From G963666945 sp963666945 (lineage in GTDB: Bacteria > Bacteroidota > Bacteroidia > Bacteroidales > Marinifilaceae), in assembly GCA_963666945.2 (NCBI GenBank), contig CAXXRT010000060.1, positions 1-64,000 on the forward strand: 64,000 nt of DNA. The letters are read 5' to 3'. The translations under genes were made by a program, and so were the position numbers. Numbering within the stretch: the first letter of the stretch is position 1; each line of letters begins with the position of its first letter. The notes below the pieces were generated by a model that ran no database searches, had not been told where the DNA came from, and was given only the letters and a program-made list of their open reading frames with translations. Shown here in pieces: positions 33,384 through 42,877 of the stretch.

Positions 33384-35591
33384 ATGGAAAATCATTCAGA
33401 AAACAAGAGCAAATGTCCTGTTACCGGAGCAACACATATGCATAGTGCTGGCTCTAGTGGTCCTAAAAACCTTGATTGGTGGCCTAATAAATTAAAATTA
33501 AACATACTAAGACAACACTCTTCTTTATCTAGTCCAATGGGTGAGGATTTTAACTACGCAGAAGAGTTCAAAAGTCTGGATTTGTATGCTGTTAAAGATG
33601 ATTTATCTAAGCTAATGACCGATTCGCAGGAATGGTGGCCGGCAGATTTTGGACATTATGGACCTTTGTTTATCCGTATGGCATGGCATAGTGCAGGCAC
33701 ATATCGCATAGGTGATGGTCGTGGTGGTGCAGGGTCGGGTCAACAACGTTTCCCACCTCTTAACAGCTGGCCGGATAATGTTAATCTTGACAAGGCACGC
33801 AGGTTACTTTGGCCTGTTAAGCAAAAGTATGGTCGCAAGATATCCTGGGCCGACTTAATGATTCTTGCCGGGAATGTTGCATTGGAATCTATGGGATTCA
33901 AAACCTTTGGTTTTGCCGGTGGACGTGAAGATGTATGGGAACCGGAAGAGGATGTTTATTGGGGCTCGGAAACTGAGTGGTTAGGGGGAGAGAAACGTTA
34001 CTCGGGAGAAAGAGATCTGGAAAATCCTTTGGCTGCAGTACAAATGGGGCTTATTTACGTTAATCCGGAAGGGCCTGATGGTAATCCTGATCCTGTTGCA
34101 GCGGCTAAAGATATTCGTGAAACCTTTGCCCGTATGGCCATGAATGATGAAGAAACAGTGGCACTTATAGCCGGAGGACACACCTTTGGTAAAACCCATG
34201 GAGCCGGAGATGTGTCACATGTTGGACCTGAACCTGAGGCTGCCGACATTCAAGAGCAAGGTCTTGGATGGAAAAGTACTTTTGGCACTGGAAAAGGAGG
34301 TGACACCATCTCCAGTGGTCTGGAAGTAACATGGACCCAAACTCCGGTCAAGTGGAGTTATTACTTTTTCGAAAATCTGTTTAAGTATGACTGGGAGCTA
34401 ACTAAAAGCCCTGCAGGCGCTCATCAATGGGAGGCAAAAAATGCGGGTGGTGTGATACCTGATGCCCATGATTCATCAAAGAAGCATCCACCAACAATGC
34501 TTACCACCGACCTTTCTCTGCGTTTCGATCCAGAATATGAAAAGATTTCAAGACGGTTCTATGAGCACCCTCTTGAATTTTACGATACCTTTGCCCGTGC
34601 CTGGTTTAAGTTGACTCACAGGGATATGGGTCCAAGGGCACGCTACTTAGGTCCTGAGGTACCTGGAGAAGAACTGATATGGCAAGATCCCATACCAGCT
34701 GTGGATCATGAGTTGATCGACGATAAGGATATTGCAGAATTGAAAATAAAAGTATTAAATTCAGGATTATCAGTATCTCAATTAGTCTCAACAGCCTGGG
34801 CTTCGGCCTTTACATTCAGGGGATCAGATAAACGTGGTGGCGCCAACGGTGCTCGTATTCGTCTTTCTCCTCAAAAAGATTGGGAGGTAAATAACCCTGC
34901 CTTGCTTTCTAAAGTATTGGGAACACTTGAAGGTTTACAAAAAGAATTCAACAATAGTCAATCTAACGGAAAAAAGCTTTCTCTTGCCGACCTTATTGTA
35001 TTGGCAGGTTGCGCCGGGGTAGAGAAAGCTGCTAAAGATGCTGGTCATGATGTAATTGTTCCTTTCACTCCGGGACGTATGGATGCCTCCCAAGAGCAAA
35101 CCGATGTAAATTCCTTCTCTCTATTGGAACCATGTGCTGATGGTTTTCGCAATTATTTAAAAACTAAATACTCCATAAGAACAGAAGAGTTGTTGGTTGA
35201 TAAAGCACAGTTACTTAACTTAACAGCTCCTGAGATGACAGTTCTTGTGGGGGGTATGCGCGTGCTGAATACAAATTTTGATAACTCTAAACATGGTGTT
35301 TTTACCAAACGACCAGAAGTTCTTAGCAATGATTTCTATGTGAATCTATTGGATATGAATACAGTATGGAAACCAACTTCTGATGATAAAGAAATTTTTG
35401 AAGGATGCGATAGAACCACAGGTAAACTGAAATGGACAGGAACGCGGGTGGATTTGATTTTCGGATCAAACTCTGAGCTTAGAGCACTTGCTGAGGTCTA
35501 CGGAAGTGCAGATGCTAAAGAAAAGTTTGTAAAGGACTTTGTCGCTGTATGGAACAAAGTAATGAATCTGGATCGCTTTGATCTTTCCTGA
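33384..35591 (+). CDS. katG: Catalase-peroxidase
   Basis: 735 residues, full length. The distal haem pocket Arg98-Trp101-His102 lies in IRMAWHSAGTYR, and the proximal His is in IAGGHTFGKTHG. The Tyr of the Met-Tyr-Trp adduct is in GLIYVNPEGPDG. The second, non-haem peroxidase-like half is also present (AGCAGVEKAAKDAG). It removes hydrogen peroxide with haem as cofactor. It has its own transcription unit: a terminator lies upstream and the next gene starts 135 bases downstream. Confidence 0.97.
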   Translation: MENHSENKSKCPVTGATHMHSAGSSGPKNLDWWPNKLKLNILRQHSSLSSPMGEDFNYAEEFKSLDLYAVKDDLSKLMTDSQEWWPADFGHYGPLFIRMAWHSAGTYRIGDGRGGAGSGQQRFPPLNSWPDNVNLDKARRLLWPVKQKYGRKISWADLMILAGNVALESMGFKTFGFAGGREDVWEPEEDVYWGSETEWLGGEKRYSGERDLENPLAAVQMGLIYVNPEGPDGNPDPVAAAKDIRETFARMAMNDEETVALIAGGHTFGKTHGAGDVSHVGPEPEAADIQEQGLGWKSTFGTGKGGDTISSGLEVTWTQTPVKWSYYFFENLFKYDWELTKSPAGAHQWEAKNAGGVIPDAHDSSKKHPPTMLTTDLSLRFDPEYEKISRRFYEHPLEFYDTFARAWFKLTHRDMGPRARYLGPEVPGEELIWQDPIPAVDHELIDDKDIAELKIKVLNSGLSVSQLVSTAWASAFTFRGSDKRGGANGARIRLSPQKDWEVNNPALLSKVLGTLEGLQKEFNNSQSNGKKLSLADLIVLAGCAGVEKAAKDAGHDVIVPFTPGRMDASQEQTDVNSFSLLEPCADGFRNYLKTKYSIRTEELLVDKAQLLNLTAPEMTVLVGGMRVLNTNFDNSKHGVFTKRPEVLSNDFYVNLLDMNTVWKPTSDDKEIFEGCDRTTGKLKWTGTRVDLIFGSNSELRALAEVYGSADAKEKFVKDFVAVWNKVMNLDRFDLS

Positions 35592-35726
35592 TATTTTAAG
35601 TAATGGGAAATAAACAGTATTCAACCTGACAACGGGTCTTTACCTGAGTAGAGGAATTTAATTTTGAAATTGTACCATTAAGAACATTCTCGAAGGGAAA
35701 ATATATAAATATTGCGATCCTATAAA

Positions 35727-37466
35727 ATGAGCCTATTTAAGATTAGGAAGGTGACGGACTCATTCCATCCTTCCAACCAAAATGCAATTGAGCAGGTTTT
35801 TGAGATTTTGAGAATTCATTTCCCTTCCTTAAAGGAAGAAAAAATAAATGAAATTCTCGAACAGATGAAGGATCCTTTGAAATTTAAATTTTCATCTACA
35901 TTATTTGTTGCTGAAGATGGGCGCTATAATGTAAAGGGATTTGCTATTCTTTTTTACATGCCTGACACCAAATTTTGCTTTCTTGACTATATAGCCGTAA
36001 AACCCGGAATTGTGTCTTCAGGAATAGGGGGGGCAATATATGAAAGAATAAGGGAGGAATCCCAGTTTCTAAATTCTATAGGTATTTTTATGGAATGCCT
36101 GCCTGATGATGAATCGCTATGCAGAGATAAAAGTGTTTTAAAGCAAAACAGAGCGCGTCTGGCATTTTACGAGCATTATGGTGCTCGGCCGATTATTGGT
36201 ACCAAGTACGAAACGCCTGTATATCCCGAAGACGATTGTCCTCCATATCTGATTTTTGATGATTTGGGCAACGACTATAAATTGTCTTCCTCTGAGGCGA
36301 AAAAAATTATTAGAACAATTTTACAGCGGAAATATCCAACTTATTGTCCTGAGGAATATGTAAAAATGGTAGTTGATTCAGTAAAAGACAATCCGGTAAG
36401 ATTGCGTGAATATAGATATGAAGTAAAAAACAGTACGATGGAAAGGCCAAAAGCCATAAAGAATCTTGTTCCATTGGTTATTAATGATAAGCATGATATC
36501 CATCACGTTAAGGAAAGAGGGTATATTGAATCTCCTGTGAGGATAGCTAGTATTTTAAAAGAAATAAGCAAATTGGAAGCTTTTAAAATAATACCCTTTA
36601 GAGAATTTTCTGATAAGCATATCACAGAAGTTCACAATCCTAAATATTTCAATTATTTTAAAACGGTATGTAATAATTTTCCAGAAGGGAAATCGATATA
36701 TCCTTATGTTTTCCCTGTTCGGAATGCAACACGCCCACCGCACGATTTATCGGTTCTGGCCGGATATTATTGTATTGATACATTCACCCCACTCAACAAA
36801 AATGCTTATATCGCAGCACGTTCGGGGGTGAATTGCGCACTTACAGGGGCTGAGTTTTTATTGGAAGGATATCATACGGCTTATGCTTTAATAAGACCTC
36901 CCGGTCACCATGCAGAACGTGATGTTTTTGGCGGATTCTGTTATTTTAATAACTCCTCAATATCTGCTCATTTCCTTTCAAAATACGGGAAAGTTGCTAT
37001 ACTCGATATCGATTATCATCATGGGAACGGACATGAGCAAATTTTTTATTCCAGAAACGATGTGTTAACGGTTTCAATTCATGGAAACCCTTCTTTTGCT
37101 TATCCTTATTTTACCGGATTTTCCAATGAAACCGGGGAAGGAGAGGGGTTGGGTTTCAACCATAATTTTCCACTCAAGGAGAATATCTTGGGAGATGAAT
37201 ATTTGGTGGTGTTGAGAAAAGCTTTGAAGAAAATCGAATCATTTAAACCTGATTTTCTTGTTGTAAGTCTTGGATTGGATATAGCAAAAGGAGACCCAAC
37301 GGGAACATGGTCTCTTAAGGCTTCTGATTTTAAAAACAACGGTATTGAAATTGGCAAACAATCATATCCAATTTTGTTTGTACAGGAAGGAGGCTATAAA
37401 ACCAGAACCCTTGGAATTAATGTCCGCAATTTTTTTGAAGGATTTTTATCAACAAGAGTAAAATAA
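35727..37466 (+). CDS. GNAT acetyltransferase fused to a histone-deacetylase-family domain
   Basis: 579 residues from ATG 35727 (a TTG 15 bases upstream is less likely). Residues about 1-170 are a GNAT-like N-acyltransferase (FCFLDYIAVKPGIVSSGIGGAIYERI, then LAFYEHYGARPI). Residues about 250-575 are an HDAC/acetylpolyamine amidohydrolase domain: RPPGHHAERD with the His pair, AILDIDYHHGNG with zinc-ligand Asp and His, SLGLDIAKGDPTG with the third-ligand Asp, and VQEGGY with the Tyr. Catalytic residues look complete. The two halves have opposite chemistries, so the fusion suggests acyl transfer and removal on one substrate such as a polyamine or amino sugar. An ATP-grasp relic follows directly. 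Confidence 0.85.
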   Translation: MSLFKIRKVTDSFHPSNQNAIEQVFEILRIHFPSLKEEKINEILEQMKDPLKFKFSSTLFVAEDGRYNVKGFAILFYMPDTKFCFLDYIAVKPGIVSSGIGGAIYERIREESQFLNSIGIFMECLPDDESLCRDKSVLKQNRARLAFYEHYGARPIIGTKYETPVYPEDDCPPYLIFDDLGNDYKLSSSEAKKIIRTILQRKYPTYCPEEYVKMVVDSVKDNPVRLREYRYEVKNSTMERPKAIKNLVPLVINDKHDIHHVKERGYIESPVRIASILKEISKLEAFKIIPFREFSDKHITEVHNPKYFNYFKTVCNNFPEGKSIYPYVFPVRNATRPPHDLSVLAGYYCIDTFTPLNKNAYIAARSGVNCALTGAEFLLEGYHTAYALIRPPGHHAERDVFGGFCYFNNSSISAHFLSKYGKVAILDIDYHHGNGHEQIFYSRNDVLTVSIHGNPSFAYPYFTGFSNETGEGEGLGFNHNFPLKENILGDEYLVVLRKALKKIESFKPDFLVVSLGLDIAKGDPTGTWSLKASDFKNNGIEIGKQSYPILFVQEGGYKTRTLGINVRNFFEGFLSTRVK

Positions 37467-37470
37467 AGAG

Positions 37471-37560
37471 ATGAAAATAGGACTTACATACGATTTGAGA
37501 ACCGATTACCCCAAGGAGGGATATTAAATGGAAGAAACTGCCGAATTTGATAAAGAAGAC
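37471..37560 (+). pseudogene. N-terminal relic of a D-Ala-D-Ala ligase-like ATP-grasp enzyme
   Basis: MKIGLTYDLRTDYPKEGY is followed by TAA at 37525-37527, then ATG GAA GAA ACT GCC GAA TTT GAT (METAEFD-type sequence). This matches the beginning of D-alanine-D-alanine ligase-like ATP-grasp proteins (M-K-I-G-L-T-Y-D-L-...-EFD). A single-base change (TCA to TAA) would explain the stop codon. After about residue 30 the family sequence is lost. It begins four bases after the deacetylase fusion gene and was probably its operon partner. Confidence 0.6.
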
Positions 37561-37845
37561 TTCGGCCAATCTTTTATAGGACAGCCTAATGAAGTGGAAG
37601 TAAAAGTTAAAGACAGTTGGGATTTTACAACTCCCTTTATGTTTGTTGAGTGGATATCTGATGAAGGTGGATATTGGGAACATCCAATAACCATGGCGAC
37701 ATTTCATACTATAGGTGCACCAACAGCAAAAAACAGATGGATTCCTGAAAAAGCCGGAATTCATCAAGTCTCAGCTTATGTGAAAAATGGTCAATTGAAG
37801 GAGGTTGACAGAATAACTCTTTCCACAACAACTGTAGAGCAATAG
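37528..37845 (+). CDS. Hypothetical protein with ATP-grasp-derived start
   Basis: 105 residues. The first ten residues (MEETAEFDKE) are the tail of the ATP-grasp relic. The rest (FIGQPNEVEVKVKDSW, TTPFMFVEWISDEGGYWEHPI, AGIHQVSAYVKNGQLKEVDRITL) reads like a real beta-rich protein of unknown family, so a deletion has probably joined two genes. The ATG comes right after the TAA of the relic. Confidence 0.45.
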   Translation: MEETAEFDKEDFGQSFIGQPNEVEVKVKDSWDFTTPFMFVEWISDEGGYWEHPITMATFHTIGAPTAKNRWIPEKAGIHQVSAYVKNGQLKEVDRITLSTTTVEQ

Positions 37846-37863
37846 GGTGAGCTGTGTTCTTAT

Positions 37864-37905
37864 ATACTTTTGGGGAAGTTATATGGAATTTTCCCAAAGT
37901 ATTTA
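37864..37905 (+). terminator. Hairpin after the 37528 gene, possible terminator
   Basis: ATACTTTTGGG pairs with CCCAAAGTAT; a short T-rich tail follows. It is related in sequence to the terminator at 6812-6857. The rest of the 387-base spacer to 38232 shows no gene. Confidence 0.55.
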
Positions 37906-38232
37906 TTTCAAGGTATTGCTCGCAGATAACTGTTGAAAAACTATGAGTTACAAATTACAGAGGTGCATTCATCCGTGAAATTAGTCGTTTTACCTGTTCG
38001 TATGAGTCGTTCATTAAAAGATTTGGGTTTTATTATGTTTTGTTCTTTTGTTTGGTTAATATTGTAAGTAACTTTTATATATATATTGACGTAGTACACA
38101 TAATATGTTAATTGTGATTCGGGATAAAGAATTAGAGCAAGGAAATAACAAGTTAGGATTGTCTGTATGATATTCAAAAGGAATATGATTTCAATAATAT
38201 TAGGATGTTAAATAATTTTTAAAACAAGGATT

Positions 38233-38940
38233 ATGGAAGAACAAGTAATGGCAATGCCACGGATTGGAGAAAATGCACCAGAATTTAAAGCAGTAACAAC
38301 TCAGGGTGAAATAAATTTCCCTTCTGATTATAAAGGTAGTTGGGTTATTCTTTTTAGCCATCCTGCTGACTTTACTCCTGTTTGTACATCTGAGTTTATG
38401 ACTTTTGCAACATTGGAAAAACAGTTTAATGAAGCAAATTGTAAGCTCGTAGGTCTTTCTGTTGACGGACTTTATAGTCATATTGCCTGGTTAAGAACAA
38501 TCAAAGAAAAGATTGAATATAAAGGAATGAAGAATGTTGAAGTTACATTCCCTTTGATTGAGGACATAACAATGGATGTTGCAAAAAAATATGGTATGAT
38601 GATGCCGGGCGAAAGCAATACAAAGGCTGTTCGTGCTGTTTTTGTAATTGATCCCAAAGGTATCATCAGAACAATTATTTATTATCCGCTTAGTCTGGGA
38701 CGTAATTTCGATGAATTGTATCGTGTTGTAATTGCATTGCAAACAGCTGATGAATTTAATGTGGCTACACCTGCCGACTGGCGTCCAGGTGATGAGGTTA
38801 TTGTACCGACAGCAGGTTCGTGTGGAGTAGCCAAGGAAAGAATGGAAAGTAAGGATAAAAATACAAAATGCTATGATTGGTTTTTTTGTACAAAAGATAT
38901 AGATAAAGATACTATTTTGAAAAAGATACTTAAGAAATAG
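38233..38940 (+). CDS. Peroxiredoxin (AhpC/TSA, Prx6-like)
   Basis: 235 residues. The peroxidatic Cys51 sits in HPADFTPVCTSEF. The long C-terminal arm (ATPADWRPGDEVIVPT) is typical of the 1-Cys/Prx6 subgroup. It reduces peroxides using thiol donors in the cytoplasm. Extra Cys residues in SCGVAKER and WFFCTKD could act as resolving Cys. It is 3 kb from katG, so the region has two peroxide-defence genes. Confidence 0.92.
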   Translation: MEEQVMAMPRIGENAPEFKAVTTQGEINFPSDYKGSWVILFSHPADFTPVCTSEFMTFATLEKQFNEANCKLVGLSVDGLYSHIAWLRTIKEKIEYKGMKNVEVTFPLIEDITMDVAKKYGMMMPGESNTKAVRAVFVIDPKGIIRTIIYYPLSLGRNFDELYRVVIALQTADEFNVATPADWRPGDEVIVPTAGSCGVAKERMESKDKNTKCYDWFFCTKDIDKDTILKKILKK

Positions 38941-38975
38941 AGTGAAGTAAACGTTTATATAAGGTAAAATTAATG

Positions 38976-39018
38976 GCAGGGTTTGTTGCGTATTTAATCG
39001 TGATAACCCTGCTGTTTT
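38976..39018 (+). terminator. Rho-independent terminator
   Basis: GCAGGGTT (38976-38983) pairs with AACCCTGC (39005-39012) and is followed by TGTTTTTA. Confidence 0.75.
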
Positions 39019-39191
39019 TATATTTGCATGGTTTTTTACAAATATTGATTGTCTTTTATATTTTTTATTATCTTTAACATGCGGATTGGCTTACACTGAA
39101 ATAAAGAGAGAATACTTAAAGTTTTTATGTCCGCATGCCTTTATACTTTTTTAGATGAGGTATCAGAGACCACAAAATATACTATTTATAT

Positions 39192-39803
39192 ATGGAGGAT
39201 AACAGATCGAATATTGAAGTATTAAAAGATTTTGCAAGACGTACTAGTAGAGAAATTTACTATAAAGAGGAAGAATATCCAATGTCTGGTTACCGAAAGA
39301 TTCCTCAATTTAGATATTTTGTTTTTATTCCCATTAATGAAAATAAGACGAGTTTTTTTGTATTGTTTAGTGATCCTTATTATACTATAGGTCAATATAC
39401 AGTTTTTTGTGGGGTATTTACTGAATTGCCTTTTCAGATTGAAGGGAAAGTAAATATTCGTAAAAGAAATATTATTGATAAGTTGAATCCTTTTGAGAAA
39501 AGGGTTAATGCTGACTTTGTGAGTAACAGATTTAGTAAGAATACGGTTTTGTCCTACGAATATGAGAGCGATTTGCGAAAACTACTCAACAATGTGATGA
39601 TAGAAGAGCGAATTCTTGATGTTGTTGATAAATCTGATTTAATGCATGTTTCGATAAATGAGTATAATGTAGATTTTGTGCCTGAATTAAAAGGAAAAAC
39701 TTGTTTGTCTGTTGTAAATCCTCAATCCTGGGTTTTTGAAGATAGTGAGATTGAAGAGTATTATAATTTGGCTGAGCGTATTAGGGTTCATATAAGAGGA
39801 TAG
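39192..39803 (+). CDS. Hypothetical protein (203 aa)
   Basis: A soluble protein that opens MEDNRSNIEVLKDFARRTSR and has mixed alpha/beta character (YFVFIPINENKTSFFVLF, CGVFTELPFQIEGKVNI). There are no membrane segments and no recognised family. It precedes thrS by 200 bases but has its own spacer. Confidence 0.6.
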   Translation: MEDNRSNIEVLKDFARRTSREIYYKEEEYPMSGYRKIPQFRYFVFIPINENKTSFFVLFSDPYYTIGQYTVFCGVFTELPFQIEGKVNIRKRNIIDKLNPFEKRVNADFVSNRFSKNTVLSYEYESDLRKLLNNVMIEERILDVVDKSDLMHVSINEYNVDFVPELKGKTCLSVVNPQSWVFEDSEIEEYYNLAERIRVHIRG

Positions 39804-39936
39804 TTATATTGACTTATATTCAAATATTGGGAAATTAAGTTTATGTGTACATATGTAAGTTGTGGGCTATATAGTGGATCTTTTTTCCAAATTCTCTAAT
39901 AATTTGTCTGTAAGTGTAATTAGCATACATTAGTTT

Positions 39937-39967
39937 TTGGCAGTGTTGCACAATATTTGTACTTTTG
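39937..39967 (+). promoter_or_regulatory. Candidate Bacteroidota promoter for thrS operon
   Basis: A -33 type TTG (39937-39939, in TTTTTGG) and a -7 type TACTTTTG (39960-39967, fits TAnnTTTG) are separated by 20 bases. The ATG of thrS is 36 bases downstream. Confidence 0.55.
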
Positions 39968-40003
39968 CAAACTACTAAAGGTAAATTAGAATAGAGAATA
40001 AAT

Positions 40004-41956
40004 ATGATTAAGATAACATTTCCTGATAATAATGTGAGAGAATATGAAGCTGGTGTATCCGGTCTTGATATTGCGAAGAGTATTAGCCACAAGCTGGCTA
40101 AGGAGGTTTTATCTATAGAGGTAAACGGTGAGATTTGGGATTTGACAAGACCAATAAACGAGGATGCTTCTATAAAACTTTTTAAGTGGGATGATGAAGA
40201 GGGAAAACATGCATTCTGGCATTCTTCGGCTCACCTTATGGCTGAGGCTTTGCAGGAATTGTACCCTGGTGTAAGATTTGGTATTGGACCAGCAATTGAA
40301 AGCGGGTTCTATTACGATGTTGATCTTGGTGACGAAAAAGTTTTGACGGATAAAGATCTTCCTAAAATAGAGAAGAAAATGAAAGAGCTTTCCTCTCGTA
40401 AAAGTGAATATGCTCGTATTGATGTTTCTAAGCAAGAGGCTTTGGATCACTTTTCTTCTATAAATGAAGAATACAAGGTTGAACTTATTAACGATCTTGA
40501 AGACGGAACTATTACATATTATAAGCACGGCGGATTTACGGATCTTTGTCGTGGTCCTCACTTGCCTGATACTGGGTATATAAAAGCTATAAAACTTACC
40601 AGTGTTGCCGGTGCTTACTGGAGAGGTGACGAGAAAAATAAGATGTTGACCCGTGTTTACGGTATTTCTTTCCCAAAGCAGAAGATGCTTGATGAGTGGA
40701 TTGAGATGATGGAAGAGGCAAAGAAGCGTGACCACCGTAAGCTTGGTAAGGAAATGGAATTGTTTACTTTCTCTCAGAATGTGGGGCAGGGGCTTCCTCT
40801 TTGGTTGCCCAAGGGTGCTCAGCTAAGAGAGAGACTGGAGAATTTCCTTAAGACTGTACAAAAGAAATTTGGATATGATCAGGTTCTTTCTCCTCATATT
40901 GGTAATGTGAATCTTTATAAGACTTCGGGGCACTACCAGAAATATGGAGAGGATTCATTCCAGGTTATTACTACTCCACAGGAGGGTGAAGAGTTTATGC
41001 TTAAGCCAATGAACTGTCCTCATCACTGTGAAATGTATAAATTTAAACCTCGTTCTTATAAAGATCTTCCTGTGAGAATGGCTGAGTTCGGTACTGTTTA
41101 CCGTTATGAGCAGAGTGGTGAGCTTCACGGGTTGACAAGAGTTAGAGGTTTTACTCAGGATGATGCGCATATTTTCTGTACTCCTGATCAGCTGAAAGAT
41201 GAGTTTAAGAAGGTTATAGATATTATTTTTATAATATTTAATGCTCTTGACTTTAAGGATTTTATCACTCAGGTTTCTTTAAGAGATCCTAATAATAGTG
41301 AGAAATATATAGGAAGTGACGAGAATTGGGAAAAAGCAGAAAGAGCTATCATTGAGGCTGCTGAAGAAAAAGGTCTTAAAACTGTTGTAGAATACGGTGA
41401 GGCTGCTTTCTATGGACCTAAGCTTGACTTTATGGTACGTGATGCTATAGGTAGAAAATGGCAGTTAGGAACTATTCAGGTTGATTACAACCTTCCTGAG
41501 CGTTTTGAGCTTGAATATACAGGTAGCGATAACCAAAAGCACAGGCCTATTATGATACACCGTGCTCCTTTTGGATCCATGGAAAGGTTTGTTGCAGTAT
41601 TGCTTGAACACACCGGCGGAAGATTCCCTCTTTGGTTAACTCCAGACCAGGTAGTGGTAATGCCTATTAGTGAAAAATATAACGATTATGCGAAAAAAGT
41701 TTCAGATTTACTAAATAATTACGATATTCGCAGCGTTTTAGATGATAGGAATGAGAAGATTGGACGTAAGATTCGTGATAACGAATTGAAAAAAATACCG
41801 TATCTACTAGTAGTTGGAGAGAAAGAAGCAGAAGAGGATAATGTATCTGTACGTAAGCATGGTGAAGGAGATATGGGAGTAATGAGTATAAAAGAATTTT
41901 CAGAATTAGTAAATAAAGAAGTAGAAGAGCAGTTGTCTTCTATTCACAGTTATTAA
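40004..41956 (+). CDS. thrS: Threonyl-tRNA synthetase
   Basis: 650 residues, complete. In order: TGS domain (IKITFPDNNVREYEAG), editing domain with HSSAHLMAEAL and CRGPHLPDTG (zinc/editing His and Cys), then class II catalytic core with MNCPHHCEMYKF, motif 2 (FRYEQSGELHGLTRVRGFTQD-type, here YRYEQSGELHG) and motif 3 (IMIHRAPFGSMERF). The anticodon-binding domain ends the protein. It charges tRNA-Thr and corrects Ser-tRNA-Thr. It is the first gene of thrS-infC-rpmI-rplT, a conserved order. Confidence 0.98.
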   Translation: MIKITFPDNNVREYEAGVSGLDIAKSISHKLAKEVLSIEVNGEIWDLTRPINEDASIKLFKWDDEEGKHAFWHSSAHLMAEALQELYPGVRFGIGPAIESGFYYDVDLGDEKVLTDKDLPKIEKKMKELSSRKSEYARIDVSKQEALDHFSSINEEYKVELINDLEDGTITYYKHGGFTDLCRGPHLPDTGYIKAIKLTSVAGAYWRGDEKNKMLTRVYGISFPKQKMLDEWIEMMEEAKKRDHRKLGKEMELFTFSQNVGQGLPLWLPKGAQLRERLENFLKTVQKKFGYDQVLSPHIGNVNLYKTSGHYQKYGEDSFQVITTPQEGEEFMLKPMNCPHHCEMYKFKPRSYKDLPVRMAEFGTVYRYEQSGELHGLTRVRGFTQDDAHIFCTPDQLKDEFKKVIDIIFIIFNALDFKDFITQVSLRDPNNSEKYIGSDENWEKAERAIIEAAEEKGLKTVVEYGEAAFYGPKLDFMVRDAIGRKWQLGTIQVDYNLPERFELEYTGSDNQKHRPIMIHRAPFGSMERFVAVLLEHTGGRFPLWLTPDQVVVMPISEKYNDYAKKVSDLLNNYDIRSVLDDRNEKIGRKIRDNELKKIPYLLVVGEKEAEEDNVSVRKHGEGDMGVMSIKEFSELVNKEVEEQLSSIHSY

Positions 41957-41978
41957 CTAAATAAGGGAGGAATATAAT

Positions 41979-42533
41979 ATAGCAACAATTGATCACAGAC
42001 GAGGGAGATTCCCTCAGAAAAATGAGGCTCAGCATAGAATGAACGAACAAATCAGAGCCGCGGTTGTTCGCGTTGTAGGAGATAACGTAGAGCAAGGAGT
42101 ATATTCGAGACAGGAAGCCTTAAAGATGGCTGATGAACTGGAGCTTGATTTAGTAGAAATATCTCCAAAGGCAGATCCGCCAGTGTGCAGGATTATCGAT
42201 TATAGTAAATTTCTTTATCAGCAAAAGAAAAAGCAAAAAGAAATGAAAGCTAAATCGGTAAAGGTTGTCGTTAAAGAGATTCGTTTCGGACCAAATACTG
42301 ACGATCATGATTTTGATTTCAAATTGAAACATGCCCAGAAGTTCTTGGAAGAAGGAGCTAAAGTGAAAGCTTTCGTATTCTTTAAAGGTCGTTCGATATT
42401 ATTCAAGGATCAGGGTGAAATATTGTTGTTGCGCTTTGCTCAGGAGCTTGAAGAAGTTGGAAAAGTAGAGCAGATGCCTAAATTGGAGGGTAAGCGTATG
42501 ACTATGTTTATTTCTCCAAAAAAGAAAAAATAA
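41979..42533 (+). CDS. infC: Translation initiation factor IF-3, AUA start
   Basis: 184 residues if translation starts at ATA 41979: then ATIDHRRGRFPQKNEAQHRMNEQIRAA. A strong Shine-Dalgarno (AGGGAGG, 41964-41970) lies eight bases before this codon. The first ATG in frame (42039) would remove the conserved NEQIRA start and part of the N-domain. IF-3 genes commonly use AUU or related rare starts, so that IF-3, which rejects such starts, limits its own synthesis. The N-domain (VVGDNVEQGVYS, ALKMADELELDLVEISP) and the C-domain (RFGPNTDDHDFDFKLKHA) are complete. Confidence 0.92.
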   Translation: MATIDHRRGRFPQKNEAQHRMNEQIRAAVVRVVGDNVEQGVYSRQEALKMADELELDLVEISPKADPPVCRIIDYSKFLYQQKKKQKEMKAKSVKVVVKEIRFGPNTDDHDFDFKLKHAQKFLEEGAKVKAFVFFKGRSILFKDQGEILLLRFAQELEEVGKVEQMPKLEGKRMTMFISPKKKK

Positions 42534-42587
42534 GGACAGATATTTATAGTTATATAATTTTCTGAAACACAATTAAATTTTTACGAA

Positions 42588-42785
42588 ATGCCTAAAATGA
42601 AGACCGTAAGCAGTGCGAAAAAGAGATTTACGTTGACTGCATCAGGAAAGATTAAGAGAAAGCATGCTTTTAAAAGTCACATTTTGACTAAAAAGAGCAC
42701 GAAGAGAAAAAGAAATCTTACCGCTTTTGGTGAAGTACATGCTGCTGACCAGAAGAATGTTAAGCTACAGCTTGCAATGTTGTAG
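42588..42785 (+). CDS. rpmI: 50S ribosomal protein L35
   Basis: 65 residues, normal length. It opens MPKMKTVSSAKKRFTLTASG and is highly basic (KRKHAFKSHILTKKSTKRKR). Part of the large ribosomal subunit. It lies 54 bases after infC and before rplT, in the standard order. Confidence 0.97.
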   Translation: MPKMKTVSSAKKRFTLTASGKIKRKHAFKSHILTKKSTKRKRNLTAFGEVHAADQKNVKLQLAML

Positions 42786-42877
42786 GATTTTACGAGAAAG
42801 AAAAATTAGTATTTAAACCGGATGTTTAGCTTGTGAAAGTTCCTCAAGGGGACGCTAACATTCAAAAACTGAAAATT

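Noticed and set aside
40109..40735. A long minus-strand ORF of 208 residues inside thrS.
   Set aside because: It is an antisense shadow of a highly conserved gene, and its translation is low-complexity and unlike any protein.
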